Assembly (NCBI RefSeq): GCF_036067295.1 | Contig: NZ_CP107954.1 | Coordinates: forward strand, 7,998,001-8,062,000 | Direction of reading: 5' to 3' | Length of the DNA stretch: 64,000 nucleotides | Origin: Kribbella sp. NBC_00382 | GTDB lineage: Bacteria > Actinomycetota > Actinomycetes > Propionibacteriales > Kribbellaceae | Part shown: in pieces, positions 8,658-16,743 of the stretch | Numbering within the stretch: position 1 is the first letter of the stretch | Layout of the letters: every line of letters starts with the position of its first letter | Position numbers and translations under genes: made by a program | The notes under the pieces: model-generated | What the model saw: only the letters and a program-made list of their open reading frames with translations | Told to the model about the DNA's origin: nothing | Databases searched by the model: none

Positions 8658-9649
8658 AGAAGTTCGTCAACGACCCCAAGAACTTTGTGCCGGAGATGCT
8701 CAAAGGCATCGCGCTCGCCAATCCGGACACGCTCAAGTACGTCCCGGAGTACAACCTGATCATGCGCACCGACGCGCCGAACCCGGACAAGGTCTCGGTC
8801 ATCCAGGGATCGGGCTCCGGCCACGAGCCGGCGCACGTGATGGTCGTCGGCAAGGGCATGCTCGACGCCGCTTGTCCGGGCGACGTGTTCGCCGCGCCGC
8901 CGATGGACTACGTGCTCGAGACCAGCAAGCTGCTCGCCTCACCGAAGGGCGTACTGCATCTGGTCAACAACTACACCGGTGACCGGATGGCGTTCGACAT
9001 GGGCCGCGAGATGGCCGAGGCCGACGGCGTCACGGTGAAGACGTTGATGGTGGACGACGATGTCGCGGTGTCGGACTCGACGTACACGGTCGGTCGTCGT
9101 GGGGTGGCCGGCAACTTCTTCGTCATCAAGGCGGTCGGCGCGGCGTCGGAGTCCGGCGCGGACCTGGACGAGCTGGTCCGGATCGGCGAGAAGGTCAACT
9201 CGGTGACCCGCACGATGGGGATGGCGCTGACGTCCTGTACGCCGCCGGCCAAGGGCAGCCCGCTGTTCGAGCTCGGCGACGACGAGATGGAGATCGGCGT
9301 CGGCATCCACGGCGAGCCCGGCCGCCGCCGGGAGAAGCTCGCCGACGCCAACACCATCATCGACGAACTACTCGAAGCCGTCGTCACCGATCTGCCCTAC
9401 GAACGCGGCGACAACGTCGCGCTGATGATCAACGGACTGGGCGGCACCCCGATCAGCGAGCTCTACATCCTGTACGGGCGTGCGCACGACCAATTAGCCG
9501 GGCGCGGCATCACCGTCGGCCGCAGCTACGTCGGCGAGTACTGCACCTCCCTCGACATGGCCGGAGCATCCGTCACCCTCGTGAAGCTCGACGACGAGAT
9601 CACCTCGTTGCTCTCGGCACCTGCGGAGGTAGCCGTTCGAGTCTTCTGA
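8654..9649 (+). CDS. dhaK: Dihydroxyacetone kinase subunit DhaK (substrate-binding)
   Basis: A 331-residue substrate subunit that binds dihydroxyacetone (or a similar short ketose) covalently as a hemiaminal. GSGSGHEPAH contains the conserved His57, NYTGD supplies Asp110, and EMEIGVGIHGEPG holds His219, matching the nucleophilic histidine of the Escherichia coli enzyme. I place the start at GTG 8654 rather than the in-frame ATG at 8636: AAGGAGG at 8641-8647 is correctly spaced and the resulting N-terminus (MKKFVNDPKNFV) is typical. It is the last gene of the four-gene operon, followed by a convergent gene 28 bp away. Confidence 0.92.
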   Translation: MKKFVNDPKNFVPEMLKGIALANPDTLKYVPEYNLIMRTDAPNPDKVSVIQGSGSGHEPAHVMVVGKGMLDAACPGDVFAAPPMDYVLETSKLLASPKGVLHLVNNYTGDRMAFDMGREMAEADGVTVKTLMVDDDVAVSDSTYTVGRRGVAGNFFVIKAVGAASESGADLDELVRIGEKVNSVTRTMGMALTSCTPPAKGSPLFELGDDEMEIGVGIHGEPGRRREKLADANTIIDELLEAVVTDLPYERGDNVALMINGLGGTPISELYILYGRAHDQLAGRGITVGRSYVGEYCTSLDMAGASVTLVKLDDEITSLLSAPAEVAVRVF

Positions 9650-9677
9650 GGCCTCGGCCAGCCGATTGGGGTGCGGT

Positions 9678-10181
9678 TCAGTCTTGGCCGGTGAGCCAGC
9701 GTTCGGCTTGGTCGAGCCAGTTGTCGACCTCTTCGACGTCGTAGCCCTCGGCCAGCCGGACCGGGGTGAACTGCACCTTGCGGATCTGCCGGATCGTCAC
9801 CGGCCGCTCGACCGGGTCGCCGTTGACAGTCGCCATCACCCGATCGACGAAGGCGTCGACCTGCTCGACGTCGTACCCCTCGCGGAGCCGCACGGCGGTG
9901 AAGGCCGGCTCCTCCCGGTGCTGCGTGCTCGGCGTCCGCCGCGCGACCGGCCGGTCCGGCATCCACTGCTCGGCATCGGCCAGGAAGTCGTCGACCTCGT
10001 CGGCCGAGTACCCCTGTCCGAGCAGCGGAGTACGAAGTACTGCGCCTCGCAGCTCCGGCACCGTCACCGACGGAGCAGTGGTGCGGTTGACCGTCGCCAG
10101 GATCCGCTCGACCAGCGCATCGACGTCCGCACGGTCGTACCGCTCGCCGAAGCGCTTGACGGCGAACTCCGGGCGGAGCAC
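9678..10181 (-). CDS. Small DivIVA-domain repeat protein
   Basis: A 167-residue protein made of four short DivIVA-like units: FAVKRFGERYDRADVDALV, a degenerate LRTPLLGQGYSADEVDDFL, FTAVRLREGYDVEQVDAFV and FTPVRLAEGYDVEEVDNWL. Each unit corresponds to the N-terminal membrane-curvature-sensing segment of DivIVA/Wag31, but the long coiled coil is missing. The GTG start at 10181 lies 4 bp after the rlmN stop, with AAGGAC upstream, so it is probably cotranscribed with rlmN. Related small proteins are common in actinobacteria and their function is not established; a role near the cell poles or septum is inferred from the domain only. Confidence 0.85.
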   Translation of the reverse strand: MLRPEFAVKRFGERYDRADVDALVERILATVNRTTAPSVTVPELRGAVLRTPLLGQGYSADEVDDFLADAEQWMPDRPVARRTPSTQHREEPAFTAVRLREGYDVEQVDAFVDRVMATVNGDPVERPVTIRQIRKVQFTPVRLAEGYDVEEVDNWLDQAERWLTGQD

Positions 10182-10185
10182 GCGG

Positions 10186-11307
10186 TCAGTCCTTGTTGGC
10201 GGCGGCGAGCTGGCCGCAGGCGCCGTCGATCTCCTGGCCGCGGGTGTCGCGGACGGTGGTCGGGATGCCGCCGGCCTGCAGGCGACGGACGAACTCGCGC
10301 TCGTCGGCCGGGTCGGAGGCGGTCCACTTGGAGCCGGGCGTCGGGTTCAGCGGGATCAGGTTGACGTGCACCCAACCCCAGTCGCCGCGGGCGGCCAGCT
10401 TCTCGGCGAGCAGGTCGGCCCGCCAGGCGTGGTCGTTGATGTCGCGGATCATCGCGTACTCGATCGAGACGCGGCGCTTGGTCTTCTCGGCGTAACCCCA
10501 GGCGGCGTCGAGTACCTCGTCGACCTTCCACCGGTTGTTGATCGGGACCAGCTCGTCGCGCAGCTCGTCGTCCGGCGCGTGCAGCGACAGCGCCAGTGTG
10601 ACCGGGATGCCCTCGGTCGAGAGCTGGTTGATCCGCGGCACCAGGCCGACGGTCGACACGGTCACGCCACGGGCCGAGATGCCCAGACCATCAGGGGAAG
10701 GCTCGGTGAACCGGCGTACGGCGCCGATCACGGCCTTGTAGTTGGCCATCGGCTCGCCCATGCCCATGAAGACGATGTTGTTGACCCGGCCCGGGCCACC
10801 GGCGATCTCGCCACGAGCCAGCGCGCGGGCACCGTCGACGACCTGCTCGACGATCTCCGCGGTGCTCATGTTGCGGGTCAGACCCGCCTGGCCGGTCGCG
10901 CAGAACGGGCACGCCATCCCGCACCCCGCCTGCGATGAGACGCACATCGTGGTGCGGTCCTTGTAGCGCATCAGCACGGACTCGACCAGCGAGCCGTCCA
11001 GCAGCTTCCACAGCGACTTGCGCGTGGTCCCGTTGTCGCACTCCATGTCACGGACCTTGGTCAGCAACGGAGGCATCAACTCGGCGACCAGCTTGTCGCG
11101 CGTCGCGGCGGGCAGATCGGTCATGTCCGCCGGGTCATCGGTCAGCCGGGCGAAGTAGTGGTTCGACAACTGCTTGGCCCGGAACGCGGGCTCGCCGAGC
11201 GCGGTGACCGCGGTCCGGCGCTCCTCCCCGGTGAGGTCGGCCAGGTGCCGCGGCGGCTTCTTGGCACGGCGCGGCTCATCGAAAACGAGCGGGAGGGAGG
11301 TAGTCAT
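10186..11307 (-). CDS. rlmN: Dual-specificity RNA methyltransferase RlmN
   Basis: A 373-residue radical-SAM enzyme that methylates C2 of adenosine 2503 in 23S rRNA and adenosine 37 in some tRNAs. The [4Fe-4S] motif CX3CX2C is Cys129, Cys133 and Cys136 in CGMACPFC. A further Cys lies in the C-terminal GACGQLA segment, as expected for the methyl-carrying cysteine. GMGEPMANY and IEYAMIRDIND are also typical. I selected ATG 11307 over an upstream in-frame start because GGGAGG precedes it. It follows the cdsA-frr-pyrH block in the usual actinobacterial order, though four unrelated genes now lie between. Confidence 0.95.
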   Translation of the reverse strand: MTTSLPLVFDEPRRAKKPPRHLADLTGEERRTAVTALGEPAFRAKQLSNHYFARLTDDPADMTDLPAATRDKLVAELMPPLLTKVRDMECDNGTTRKSLWKLLDGSLVESVLMRYKDRTTMCVSSQAGCGMACPFCATGQAGLTRNMSTAEIVEQVVDGARALARGEIAGGPGRVNNIVFMGMGEPMANYKAVIGAVRRFTEPSPDGLGISARGVTVSTVGLVPRINQLSTEGIPVTLALSLHAPDDELRDELVPINNRWKVDEVLDAAWGYAEKTKRRVSIEYAMIRDINDHAWRADLLAEKLAARGDWGWVHVNLIPLNPTPGSKWTASDPADEREFVRRLQAGGIPTTVRDTRGQEIDGACGQLAAANKD

Positions 11308-11370
11308 CGCCTCCCATTGTCGCGCGGCCGCTGGCCGATTCACAAATTCACATCCCCGACGTGCCGGGGA

Positions 11371-11670
11371 TCACAGCTCGGTCGCGTCGGCCTTGCGGTC
11401 GGAGTGGCCGAGCTGGCGGTCCGGCGCGATCCGGTCCCGGACCAATTGCTTCAGCAGCGGCAACTCGATGAACCCGCCCTCGGCCTTCCGCGACCAGAGC
11501 AGCTCACCCTGCAGCGAGATGTCGAAGATCCCACCGGTCCCCGGTACCAGCGCCACCTCCCCCAGCTCCTTCGGGAAGGTCGTCAGCAACTCCTGCGCGG
11601 TCCACGCGGCCCGCATCAACCACCGGCACTGGGTGCAGTACTGGATCTCCAACCGAGGCTCTGTGCTCAC
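11371..11670 (-). CDS. SelT/SelW/SelH-family (Rdx) thioredoxin-like protein
   Basis: A 99-residue protein with the family redox motif CTQC (Cys12, Cys15) in the first strand-turn, followed by a helix and GTGGIFDI, typical of cysteine homologues of selenoprotein W. No selenocysteine is involved. The fold is thioredoxin-like and the family is thought to act in thiol redox reactions, without an agreed substrate. It begins with GTG at 11670 and ends 63 bp before rlmN, on the same strand. A strong hairpin upstream separates it from the secreted peptidase gene. Confidence 0.85.
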   Translation of the reverse strand: MSTEPRLEIQYCTQCRWLMRAAWTAQELLTTFPKELGEVALVPGTGGIFDISLQGELLWSRKAEGGFIELPLLKQLVRDRIAPDRQLGHSDRKADATEL

Positions 11671-11699
11671 GGCCTCAACCTACATTTCGCACTGCATGG

Positions 11700-11731
11700 G
11701 CCGACGCGGCGACCGGAGTCGCCGCGTCGGC
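11700..11731 (-). terminator. Strong hairpin, terminator of the C39-like peptidase gene
   Basis: A perfect 14-bp stem (GCCGACGCGGCGAC / GTCGCCGCGTCGGC) with a 4-base CGGA loop begins 6 bp past the stop of the peptidase gene at 11738. No U-tract follows, as is common for actinobacterial terminators. Confidence 0.75.
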
Positions 11732-11737
11732 TCAGGG

Positions 11738-12502
11738 TCAGGCGGAGTAGCCCTTCGGCGGGATCAGGGTGGCGAGCTGGTTGAAGGTGAGCCAGTACGT
11801 CGCCGGGCCGAAGCCGGCCGGGTCCGCGATCAGCACGGTCGAGTCACTGGTGTCGTAGCCGATCACCGTGAAGTAGTGCCAGATCGTGTAGTTCGGGTAG
11901 CCCGGCGGGTGGTTGCTGGCCGGGGCAACGATGTTCGCGACGATCGCGTAGCCGCGGTCGATGTCGTACTGGATGTCGTACCAGAGCAGGTCACGCTGCG
12001 CCTGCGTCGGCGGATCGTTCGGCATCTCCTTGGTCTCGTAGTACCCGGTGTTCAGCCGGTTATTGAGCACGCCGGTGACCAGGCCGATCCAGTCGGTGCC
12101 GTCCTCGTCGGTGCCGAGCTGGTTGGCCAGCTCCTGCTGGCTCGGTGCGGACATCCGGGCCGACAGGGCGATCCGGGTGGCGGCCGGACCACACCAGTAG
12201 CCGGTCTGCTGGTACTGGAAGTCGATGCTCAGCGAGCGCAGCGTCTGGGTCGAGTGCCCGAGCGTCGGCACCTTCTTCGCCGCTGCGGCCGAGTTGGCGG
12301 CCAGCGCGCCGCTGGAGAACGCAGTACCGGCCTTGGCAGCGCCGGATTGGGTGGTAGCCGCCGGACCGGGTGCCACTGAGGCCGATGCGGCCATCGGAAT
12401 CGACACACCGGCTATCAGGGCCAGACCGCATGCCGCGGCCTTCAACTTCATCGTCGTACGCCTCCCGAGCCTCACGGGCGGCTGGAACAGATCACTGTTC
12501 AT
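11738..12502 (-). CDS. Secreted C39-like cysteine peptidase
   Basis: A 254-residue exported protein. The mature part has the papain-like C39 pattern: Gln in QYQQTGYWCGPAA with the nucleophilic Cys, His in IWHYFTVIGYD, and Asp in IADPAGFG. Such proteins resemble the bacteriocin-leader peptidase domain but lack the ABC transporter, so the substrate is unknown. Two starts are plausible: ATG 12502 (GAGGAG 5 bp upstream) and ATG 12451 (GGGAGG 9 bp upstream). The second gives a classic signal peptide, MKLKAAACGLALIAGV ending near AASA; the first adds 17 residues including an Arg pair. It is transcribed divergently from the flavin oxidoreductase. Confidence 0.85.
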   Translation of the reverse strand: MNSDLFQPPVRLGRRTTMKLKAAACGLALIAGVSIPMAASASVAPGPAATTQSGAAKAGTAFSSGALAANSAAAAKKVPTLGHSTQTLRSLSIDFQYQQTGYWCGPAATRIALSARMSAPSQQELANQLGTDEDGTDWIGLVTGVLNNRLNTGYYETKEMPNDPPTQAQRDLLWYDIQYDIDRGYAIVANIVAPASNHPPGYPNYTIWHYFTVIGYDTSDSTVLIADPAGFGPATYWLTFNQLATLIPPKGYSA

Positions 12503-12631
12503 GTGAGCTCCTCAAGCCCTCGACGCGGCGGCCTCCGTGGCCGTCGCACATGTCAGTGGATTCCTCCCGGCCGGGCTTGTAAACCCACGCTCCGGGCATG
12601 AACGAGCACACTCAGCGACTGCCAGCGCGGT

Positions 12632-12670
12632 GTTTCCGCAGGTCAGAGCGTTGTCAGCAGGTTTCCGCAG
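12632..12670. repeat. Direct repeat GTTTCCGCAG in the divergent promoter region
   Basis: Two identical 10-bp copies, at 12632-12641 and 12661-12670, are 29 bp apart between the C39-like peptidase and the oxidoreductase gene. They are candidate regulator half-sites. Confidence 0.45.
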
Positions 12671-12680
12671 CGTTTTGAGA

Positions 12681-12699
12681 GCGGTGAAAATTTCACCGC
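12681..12699. promoter_or_regulatory. Palindromic operator candidate
   Basis: GCGGTGAAA and TTTCACCGC form perfect 9-bp arms around one central base. The site lies 64 bp upstream of the oxidoreductase start and about 180 bp upstream of the divergent peptidase gene, so a bound regulator could affect either. No regulator gene is adjacent. Confidence 0.45.
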
Positions 12700-12762
12700 C
12701 GATTTCGACTCAGATCGAATCCGACGGGGAATGGGTCTCTGGGCGGGGCAGTTGGACTCTGC

Positions 12763-13797
12763 ATGGACTCACTCGCCGGTACTGCGCTCGCAGGGGTTCC
12801 GCTGTCGGTTTTGGACCGGTCCCGGACGCGAGCGGGCGAGACGGAGGCCGAGACGCTTCGCGGGACCGTTCGACTCGCGCAGCAGGTCGAGGAACTCGGG
12901 TACCACCGGTTCTGGGTGTCGGAGCATCACAGCGTGCCGGGCGTGGTCGGTTCGGCTCCGACTGTGCTTGCGGCGGCTGTCGCGGCGTCTACGTCTCGCA
13001 TCCGCGTTGGTACTGGTGGGGTGATGCTTCCCAATCACCAGCCATTGGTTGTGGCGGAGCAGTTCGGGGTACTGGAGTCGCTGTTCCCGGGGCGGATCGA
13101 CATGGGGCTCGGGCGGTCGGTCGGCTTCACCAACGGGATCCGGCGGGCGCTTGGCGTCGAGAAGGATGCGGCGGAGGACTTCAGCGATCAGGTACAGGAA
13201 CTGCTCGGCTACTTCTCAGGGACGCAGCAGAGCCATCCGCAGGTGCACGCCCGTCCCGGTGAGGGCCTGACCGTACCGCCGTTTGTGCTGGCGATCGGGG
13301 AAGGCGCTGTGCTGGCAGCCTCGCTCGGACTCCCCCTGGTGATCGCGGGGGTCAAGGGCGAGCAGGAGCTCTTGAGCCTCATTAATCGCTACCGCACCGA
13401 CTTCAAGCCTTCTGCTTGGGCGGGTGCGCCTTACGTAGTACTGGCCGCGACAGTGGCCGTGGCTGAGACTACTAAGGCGGCCAGGCGACTACTGCTGCCT
13501 GAGGCCTGGTCCAGCGCCTACTCACGGACCCGTGGGGTCTTCCCGCCGTTGCAGGCGCTCTCTACGGTGCTCGGGATCGACATGACCGAGAAGGAGCGCG
13601 GGTTCTTCGAGTCGTCGCTGAGCGGGCAGATCTACGGAACGCCCGCCGAAGTGGACAGCGCGCTGGGCGGGCTGGTGCAGCGGACGGGCGCAGACGAAGT
13701 ACTGGTCACTACGAACACGTACGACCGTGCCGACCTGGTGGAGTCCTACCGCCTGTTAGCTGAACTCGCCGGGCTCAGGAGTCTCGCTAGCCGCTGA
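12763..13797 (+). CDS. LLM-class flavin-dependent oxidoreductase
   Basis: A 344-residue TIM-barrel protein of the bacterial luciferase-like monooxygenase superfamily, which uses FMNH2 or F420. The family core is visible in GYHRFWVSEHHSVPG, ASTSRIRVGTGGVMLPNHQPL and the following FPGRIDMGLGRSVG. Length is normal for the group annotated as MsnO8-type LLM oxidoreductases. The ATG at 12763 is preceded by a GGGCGGGGC stretch rather than a good ribosome site. The stop overlaps the convergent acetyltransferase by 11 bp. Substrate and cofactor preference cannot be assigned. Confidence 0.85.
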   Translation: MDSLAGTALAGVPLSVLDRSRTRAGETEAETLRGTVRLAQQVEELGYHRFWVSEHHSVPGVVGSAPTVLAAAVAASTSRIRVGTGGVMLPNHQPLVVAEQFGVLESLFPGRIDMGLGRSVGFTNGIRRALGVEKDAAEDFSDQVQELLGYFSGTQQSHPQVHARPGEGLTVPPFVLAIGEGAVLAASLGLPLVIAGVKGEQELLSLINRYRTDFKPSAWAGAPYVVLAATVAVAETTKAARRLLLPEAWSSAYSRTRGVFPPLQALSTVLGIDMTEKERGFFESSLSGQIYGTPAEVDSALGGLVQRTGADEVLVTTNTYDRADLVESYRLLAELAGLRSLASR

Positions 13798-14395
13798 TCC
13801 GCTCCTGGAGACGGTTGCGGACGTCGGGCCACTCGTCGGCGAGGATCGAGAAGACGACGGTGTCGCGCCATGAACCGTCGGCCAGCTTCATGTGCCGGCG
13901 GAGGACGCCTTCGCGCGTGGCGCCGAGCTTGGCGATCGCGGCCTGCGAGCGAGTGTTGGCGAGCCCGGTCTGGATCTTCACCCGGCCGAATCCACAGTCC
14001 TCGAAGGCGTGCTGAAGCAGCAGGAGCTTCGCCGCGGGGTTGACCTTCGTGCCCCACACGGCCGGCGCGTACCCGGTGAAGCCGAGGTGGGTGCGCTCGT
14101 TGTGCAGGTCGACATCGGCCAGGCTCGACGTGCCGACAACGGTGCCCTCGGCACCCAGCTCGCTGTCGGCGGCCAGCCGGACGACGTACGCGACGCGGTG
14201 AGCGGCTGCCGGGATCCAGGTCTCGCGCATGTGCCCGACGCTGGTCGGCATCGCGGCCGGACCGCCGCCGAAGCCACCGGCGTACACCTGCTCGCTGGCG
14301 ATCGCGGCGTACAGAGAATCGATGTCAGAGGCAACGAGTCGGTCCAGCCGGACGATGCCACCGTGGAGGGGGCGGCCGTCGGGTGCGATGGTCAT
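13787..14395 (-). CDS. GNAT-family N-acetyltransferase (RimJ/RimL-like)
   Basis: A 202-residue acetyltransferase of the RimJ/RimL subgroup. The pattern is HLGFTGYAPAVWGTKVNPAAK for the acetyl-CoA region, then LANTRSQAAIAKLGATREGVLRRHM, which is the characteristic C-terminal strand and loop of this group. It would transfer an acetyl group to a protein N-terminus or small molecule; the substrate is unknown. I prefer the ATG at 14395; a TTG four codons upstream is in frame but unconvincing. Its 3' end overlaps the oxidoreductase gene on the other strand by 11 bp. Confidence 0.85.
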   Translation of the reverse strand: MTIAPDGRPLHGGIVRLDRLVASDIDSLYAAIASEQVYAGGFGGGPAAMPTSVGHMRETWIPAAAHRVAYVVRLAADSELGAEGTVVGTSSLADVDLHNERTHLGFTGYAPAVWGTKVNPAAKLLLLQHAFEDCGFGRVKIQTGLANTRSQAAIAKLGATREGVLRRHMKLADGSWRDTVVFSILADEWPDVRNRLQERISG

Positions 14396-14426
14396 ACCGC
14401 CATGCAACCCGGCGCCGCCGCATTCG

Positions 14427-15263
14427 TCAAACGAGTAGATGTAGCAACAGCCAGACCGCCGGAGCCGTTGCCAGCAAGGAATCCAGCCGATCCATCACGC
14501 CGCCGTGGCCGGGCAGCAGGTTCGACATGTCCTTGATCCCGAGGTCGCGCTTGATCATCGACTCGGCCAGATCGCCGACCGTCGCGGTCAGCACCGCGAT
14601 CCCACCGATGATCGCGCCGACCCACCAGTGGCCGTCGAGCAGCCAGACCACGGAGCCGATGCCGGCGCCGATACAGGCCAGAGTGGAGCCGGCGAACCCT
14701 TCCCAGGACTTCTTCGGGCTGATCGTCGGCGCCATCGGGTGCTTGCCGAACAGAACGCCGGCCACGTAGCCACCGACATCGCTGGCCACCACGACCAGGA
14801 AGAAGGTCACCACGCGCTGCGGGCCGTCGTCGTCCGGCTGGACGAGCAGGATCGCGAACCCGGCCAGCAGCGGCACGTAGCCGATCAGGAAGACGTTGGT
14901 GGTGATGTCGCGGACGAAGCCGATCGATCCGCCCGGCATCCGCCAGAAGATCGTCGCCAGCACGGTCAGCGCCATCGCGATCAGCAGCGCCAGCGGGCCG
15001 CCGTAGTACGCGGTGATGAGCATCGCCGTCGTACCGATGAACAGCGGGATCCGGGACAGCTTGGCGCCGCTGGCGTGGAACACCCGGACCAGCTCGTCGA
15101 CGGCCGCGATGACCGCGGCCAGCACGACGAGCACGAACAGAGCCTTGTACCAGAAGAGCGAACCGATGATGACCGCACCGAGACCGACCCCGACACCGAT
15201 CGCCGCGGGCAGGTTGCGCCCGGCGCGGCTCGGCGCGGGGGTGCTCTGGTCGACGCCCATCAC
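14427..15263 (-). CDS. cdsA: Phosphatidate cytidylyltransferase CdsA
   Basis: A 278-residue polytopic membrane enzyme that makes CDP-diacylglycerol from phosphatidate and CTP, the precursor of phosphatidylinositol, phosphatidylglycerol and cardiolipin. About eight hydrophobic segments are visible, and the C-terminal signature runs from SPKKSWEGFAG to RDLGIKDMSNLLPGHGGVMDRLDS. The first codon is GTG 15263 or the next ATG 15260; both overlap the frr stop, so translation is coupled. It is the last gene of rpsB-tsf-pyrH-frr-cdsA. Confidence 0.96.
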   Translation of the reverse strand: MMGVDQSTPAPSRAGRNLPAAIGVGVGLGAVIIGSLFWYKALFVLVVLAAVIAAVDELVRVFHASGAKLSRIPLFIGTTAMLITAYYGGPLALLIAMALTVLATIFWRMPGGSIGFVRDITTNVFLIGYVPLLAGFAILLVQPDDDGPQRVVTFFLVVVASDVGGYVAGVLFGKHPMAPTISPKKSWEGFAGSTLACIGAGIGSVVWLLDGHWWVGAIIGGIAVLTATVGDLAESMIKRDLGIKDMSNLLPGHGGVMDRLDSLLATAPAVWLLLHLLV

Positions 15264-15817
15264 ACCTCGAGCAGTTCGGCTTCCTTGTGCTTGAGCAGCT
15301 GGTCGATCGAGTCGACGTACTTCTTCGTCATCCCGTCCAGCCGCTTCTCAGCACTCTTGCCCTCGTCCTCGCCCGCTTCGCCGTCCTTGACCGACTTGCC
15401 GATCGAGTCCATGGCGTGCCGGCGGATGCTGCGGACCGAGATCTTCGCGTCCTCGCCCTTGGTCTTGGCGACCTTGATGTACTCCTTGCGGCGGTCCTCG
15501 GTGAGCTGCGGCATCGTCACCCGGATGACCGAGCCGTCGTTACCCGGGTTGACCCCCAGGTCGGAGTCGCGGATCGCCTTCTCGATCGCCGCCATCGCGC
15601 CCTTGTCGTACGGGGAGATGAGGACGGTACGGGGGTCCGGCACCTGGAAGCCGGCCAGCTGCTGCAGCGGCGTCGGCGAACCGTAGTAGTCCGCCACGAT
15701 GTTCGAGAACATCGACGGGTGCGCGCGGCCGGTGCGGATCGCGGCGAAATCGTCCTTGGCGACCTCCACGGCCTTCGCCATCTTCTGCTCGGCTTCGCGG
15801 AGTGCTTCGTCGATCAC
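15260..15817 (-). CDS. frr: Ribosome recycling factor
   Basis: A 185-residue factor that, with EF-G, splits the post-termination ribosome. Landmarks are RTGRAHPSMF, VDYYG-like ADYYGSPTPLQQLA, VNPGNDGSVIRVTMPQLTEDRR and the C-terminal helix TKKYVDSIDQLLKHKEAELLEV. Length equals the bacterial norm. It starts with GTG 15817, with GAGGAA upstream. It lies between pyrH and cdsA, as in most actinobacteria. Confidence 0.97.
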   Translation of the reverse strand: MIDEALREAEQKMAKAVEVAKDDFAAIRTGRAHPSMFSNIVADYYGSPTPLQQLAGFQVPDPRTVLISPYDKGAMAAIEKAIRDSDLGVNPGNDGSVIRVTMPQLTEDRRKEYIKVAKTKGEDAKISVRSIRRHAMDSIGKSVKDGEAGEDEGKSAEKRLDGMTKKYVDSIDQLLKHKEAELLEV

Positions 15818-15932
15818 GACATTCCTCGCTTCCTCGGGGCCGCGTCGGTGCGGCCTGATCCAACCCTACGAACGCTGGTGTACCACTCCACGGACCTGCG
15901 CCCGTGTGTTGGCCGTGATCTTAGTGGGTGCG

Positions 15933-16694
15933 CTACTGCCCCGGGGAGACGACCGTGCCGATCTTCTCACCACGGACGACGCGGGCGATGTTGCCCTCCT
16001 CGAGTCCGAAGATCACGATCGGCAGCGCGTTGTCCCGGGCCAGGCTGATCGCGGTCGCGTCGGCGACCCGCAGGCCGCGGGCCAGGAAGTCGTCGTACGA
16101 CAGCTGGTCGAACTTGACCGCGTCGGGGTTCTTCTTGGGGTCGGAGTCGTAGACCCCGTCGACACCCTGCTTGCCCATCAGCAGCGTCTCGGCGCCGATC
16201 TCCAGCGCGCGCTGGGCGGCGACCGTGTCGGTGGAGAAGTACGGCATGCCGGAACCGGCGCCGAAGATCACCACGCGGCCCTTGGACAGGTGCCGGTCGG
16301 CCTTGCGCGGGATGTACGGCTCGGCGACCTGGCCCATCGTGATGGCGGTCTGGACCCGGGTCTCGACGCCCAGCTTCTCCAGGAAGTCCTGCAGCGCCAG
16401 GCAGTTCATCACCGTGCCGAGCATGCCCATGTAGTCGGCGCGGTTGCGCTCCATCCCGCGCTGCTGCAGCTCGGCGCCGCGGAAGAAGTTGCCACCGCCG
16501 ACCACCACGGCGACCTGTACGCCGGAGCGCACGACCTCCGCGATCTGCTTGGCGATGGAGTTGACCACGTCGGGGTCGACGCCGAGCTTGCCACCGCCGA
16601 ACACCTCACCCGACAACTTCAGCAGCACCCGGCGATAGGCCGGGTCGAACGGCTCAGAGGCCGGATTCGTCTCGGTACCCAGGGTTTCCGTCAC
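15933..16694 (-). CDS. pyrH: UMP kinase PyrH
   Basis: A 253-residue amino-acid-kinase-fold enzyme that converts UMP to UDP. It has the phosphate-binding segment RRVLLKLSGEVFGG near the N-terminus, VVVGGGNFFRG, and the UMP/ATP region ATAISLARDNALPIVIF. Bacterial UMP kinases are hexameric and typically controlled by GTP and UTP; nothing in the sequence departs from that. GTG 16694 follows GAGGAGG. It is 49 bp downstream of tsf. Confidence 0.96.
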   Translation of the reverse strand: MTETLGTETNPASEPFDPAYRRVLLKLSGEVFGGGKLGVDPDVVNSIAKQIAEVVRSGVQVAVVVGGGNFFRGAELQQRGMERNRADYMGMLGTVMNCLALQDFLEKLGVETRVQTAITMGQVAEPYIPRKADRHLSKGRVVIFGAGSGMPYFSTDTVAAQRALEIGAETLLMGKQGVDGVYDSDPKKNPDAVKFDQLSYDDFLARGLRVADATAISLARDNALPIVIFGLEEGNIARVVRGEKIGTVVSPGQ

Positions 16695-16743
16695 GACTCC
16701 GGCCTCCTCGTCGACTGCTTTTATTGGTGTGGTCGGGGAACCG

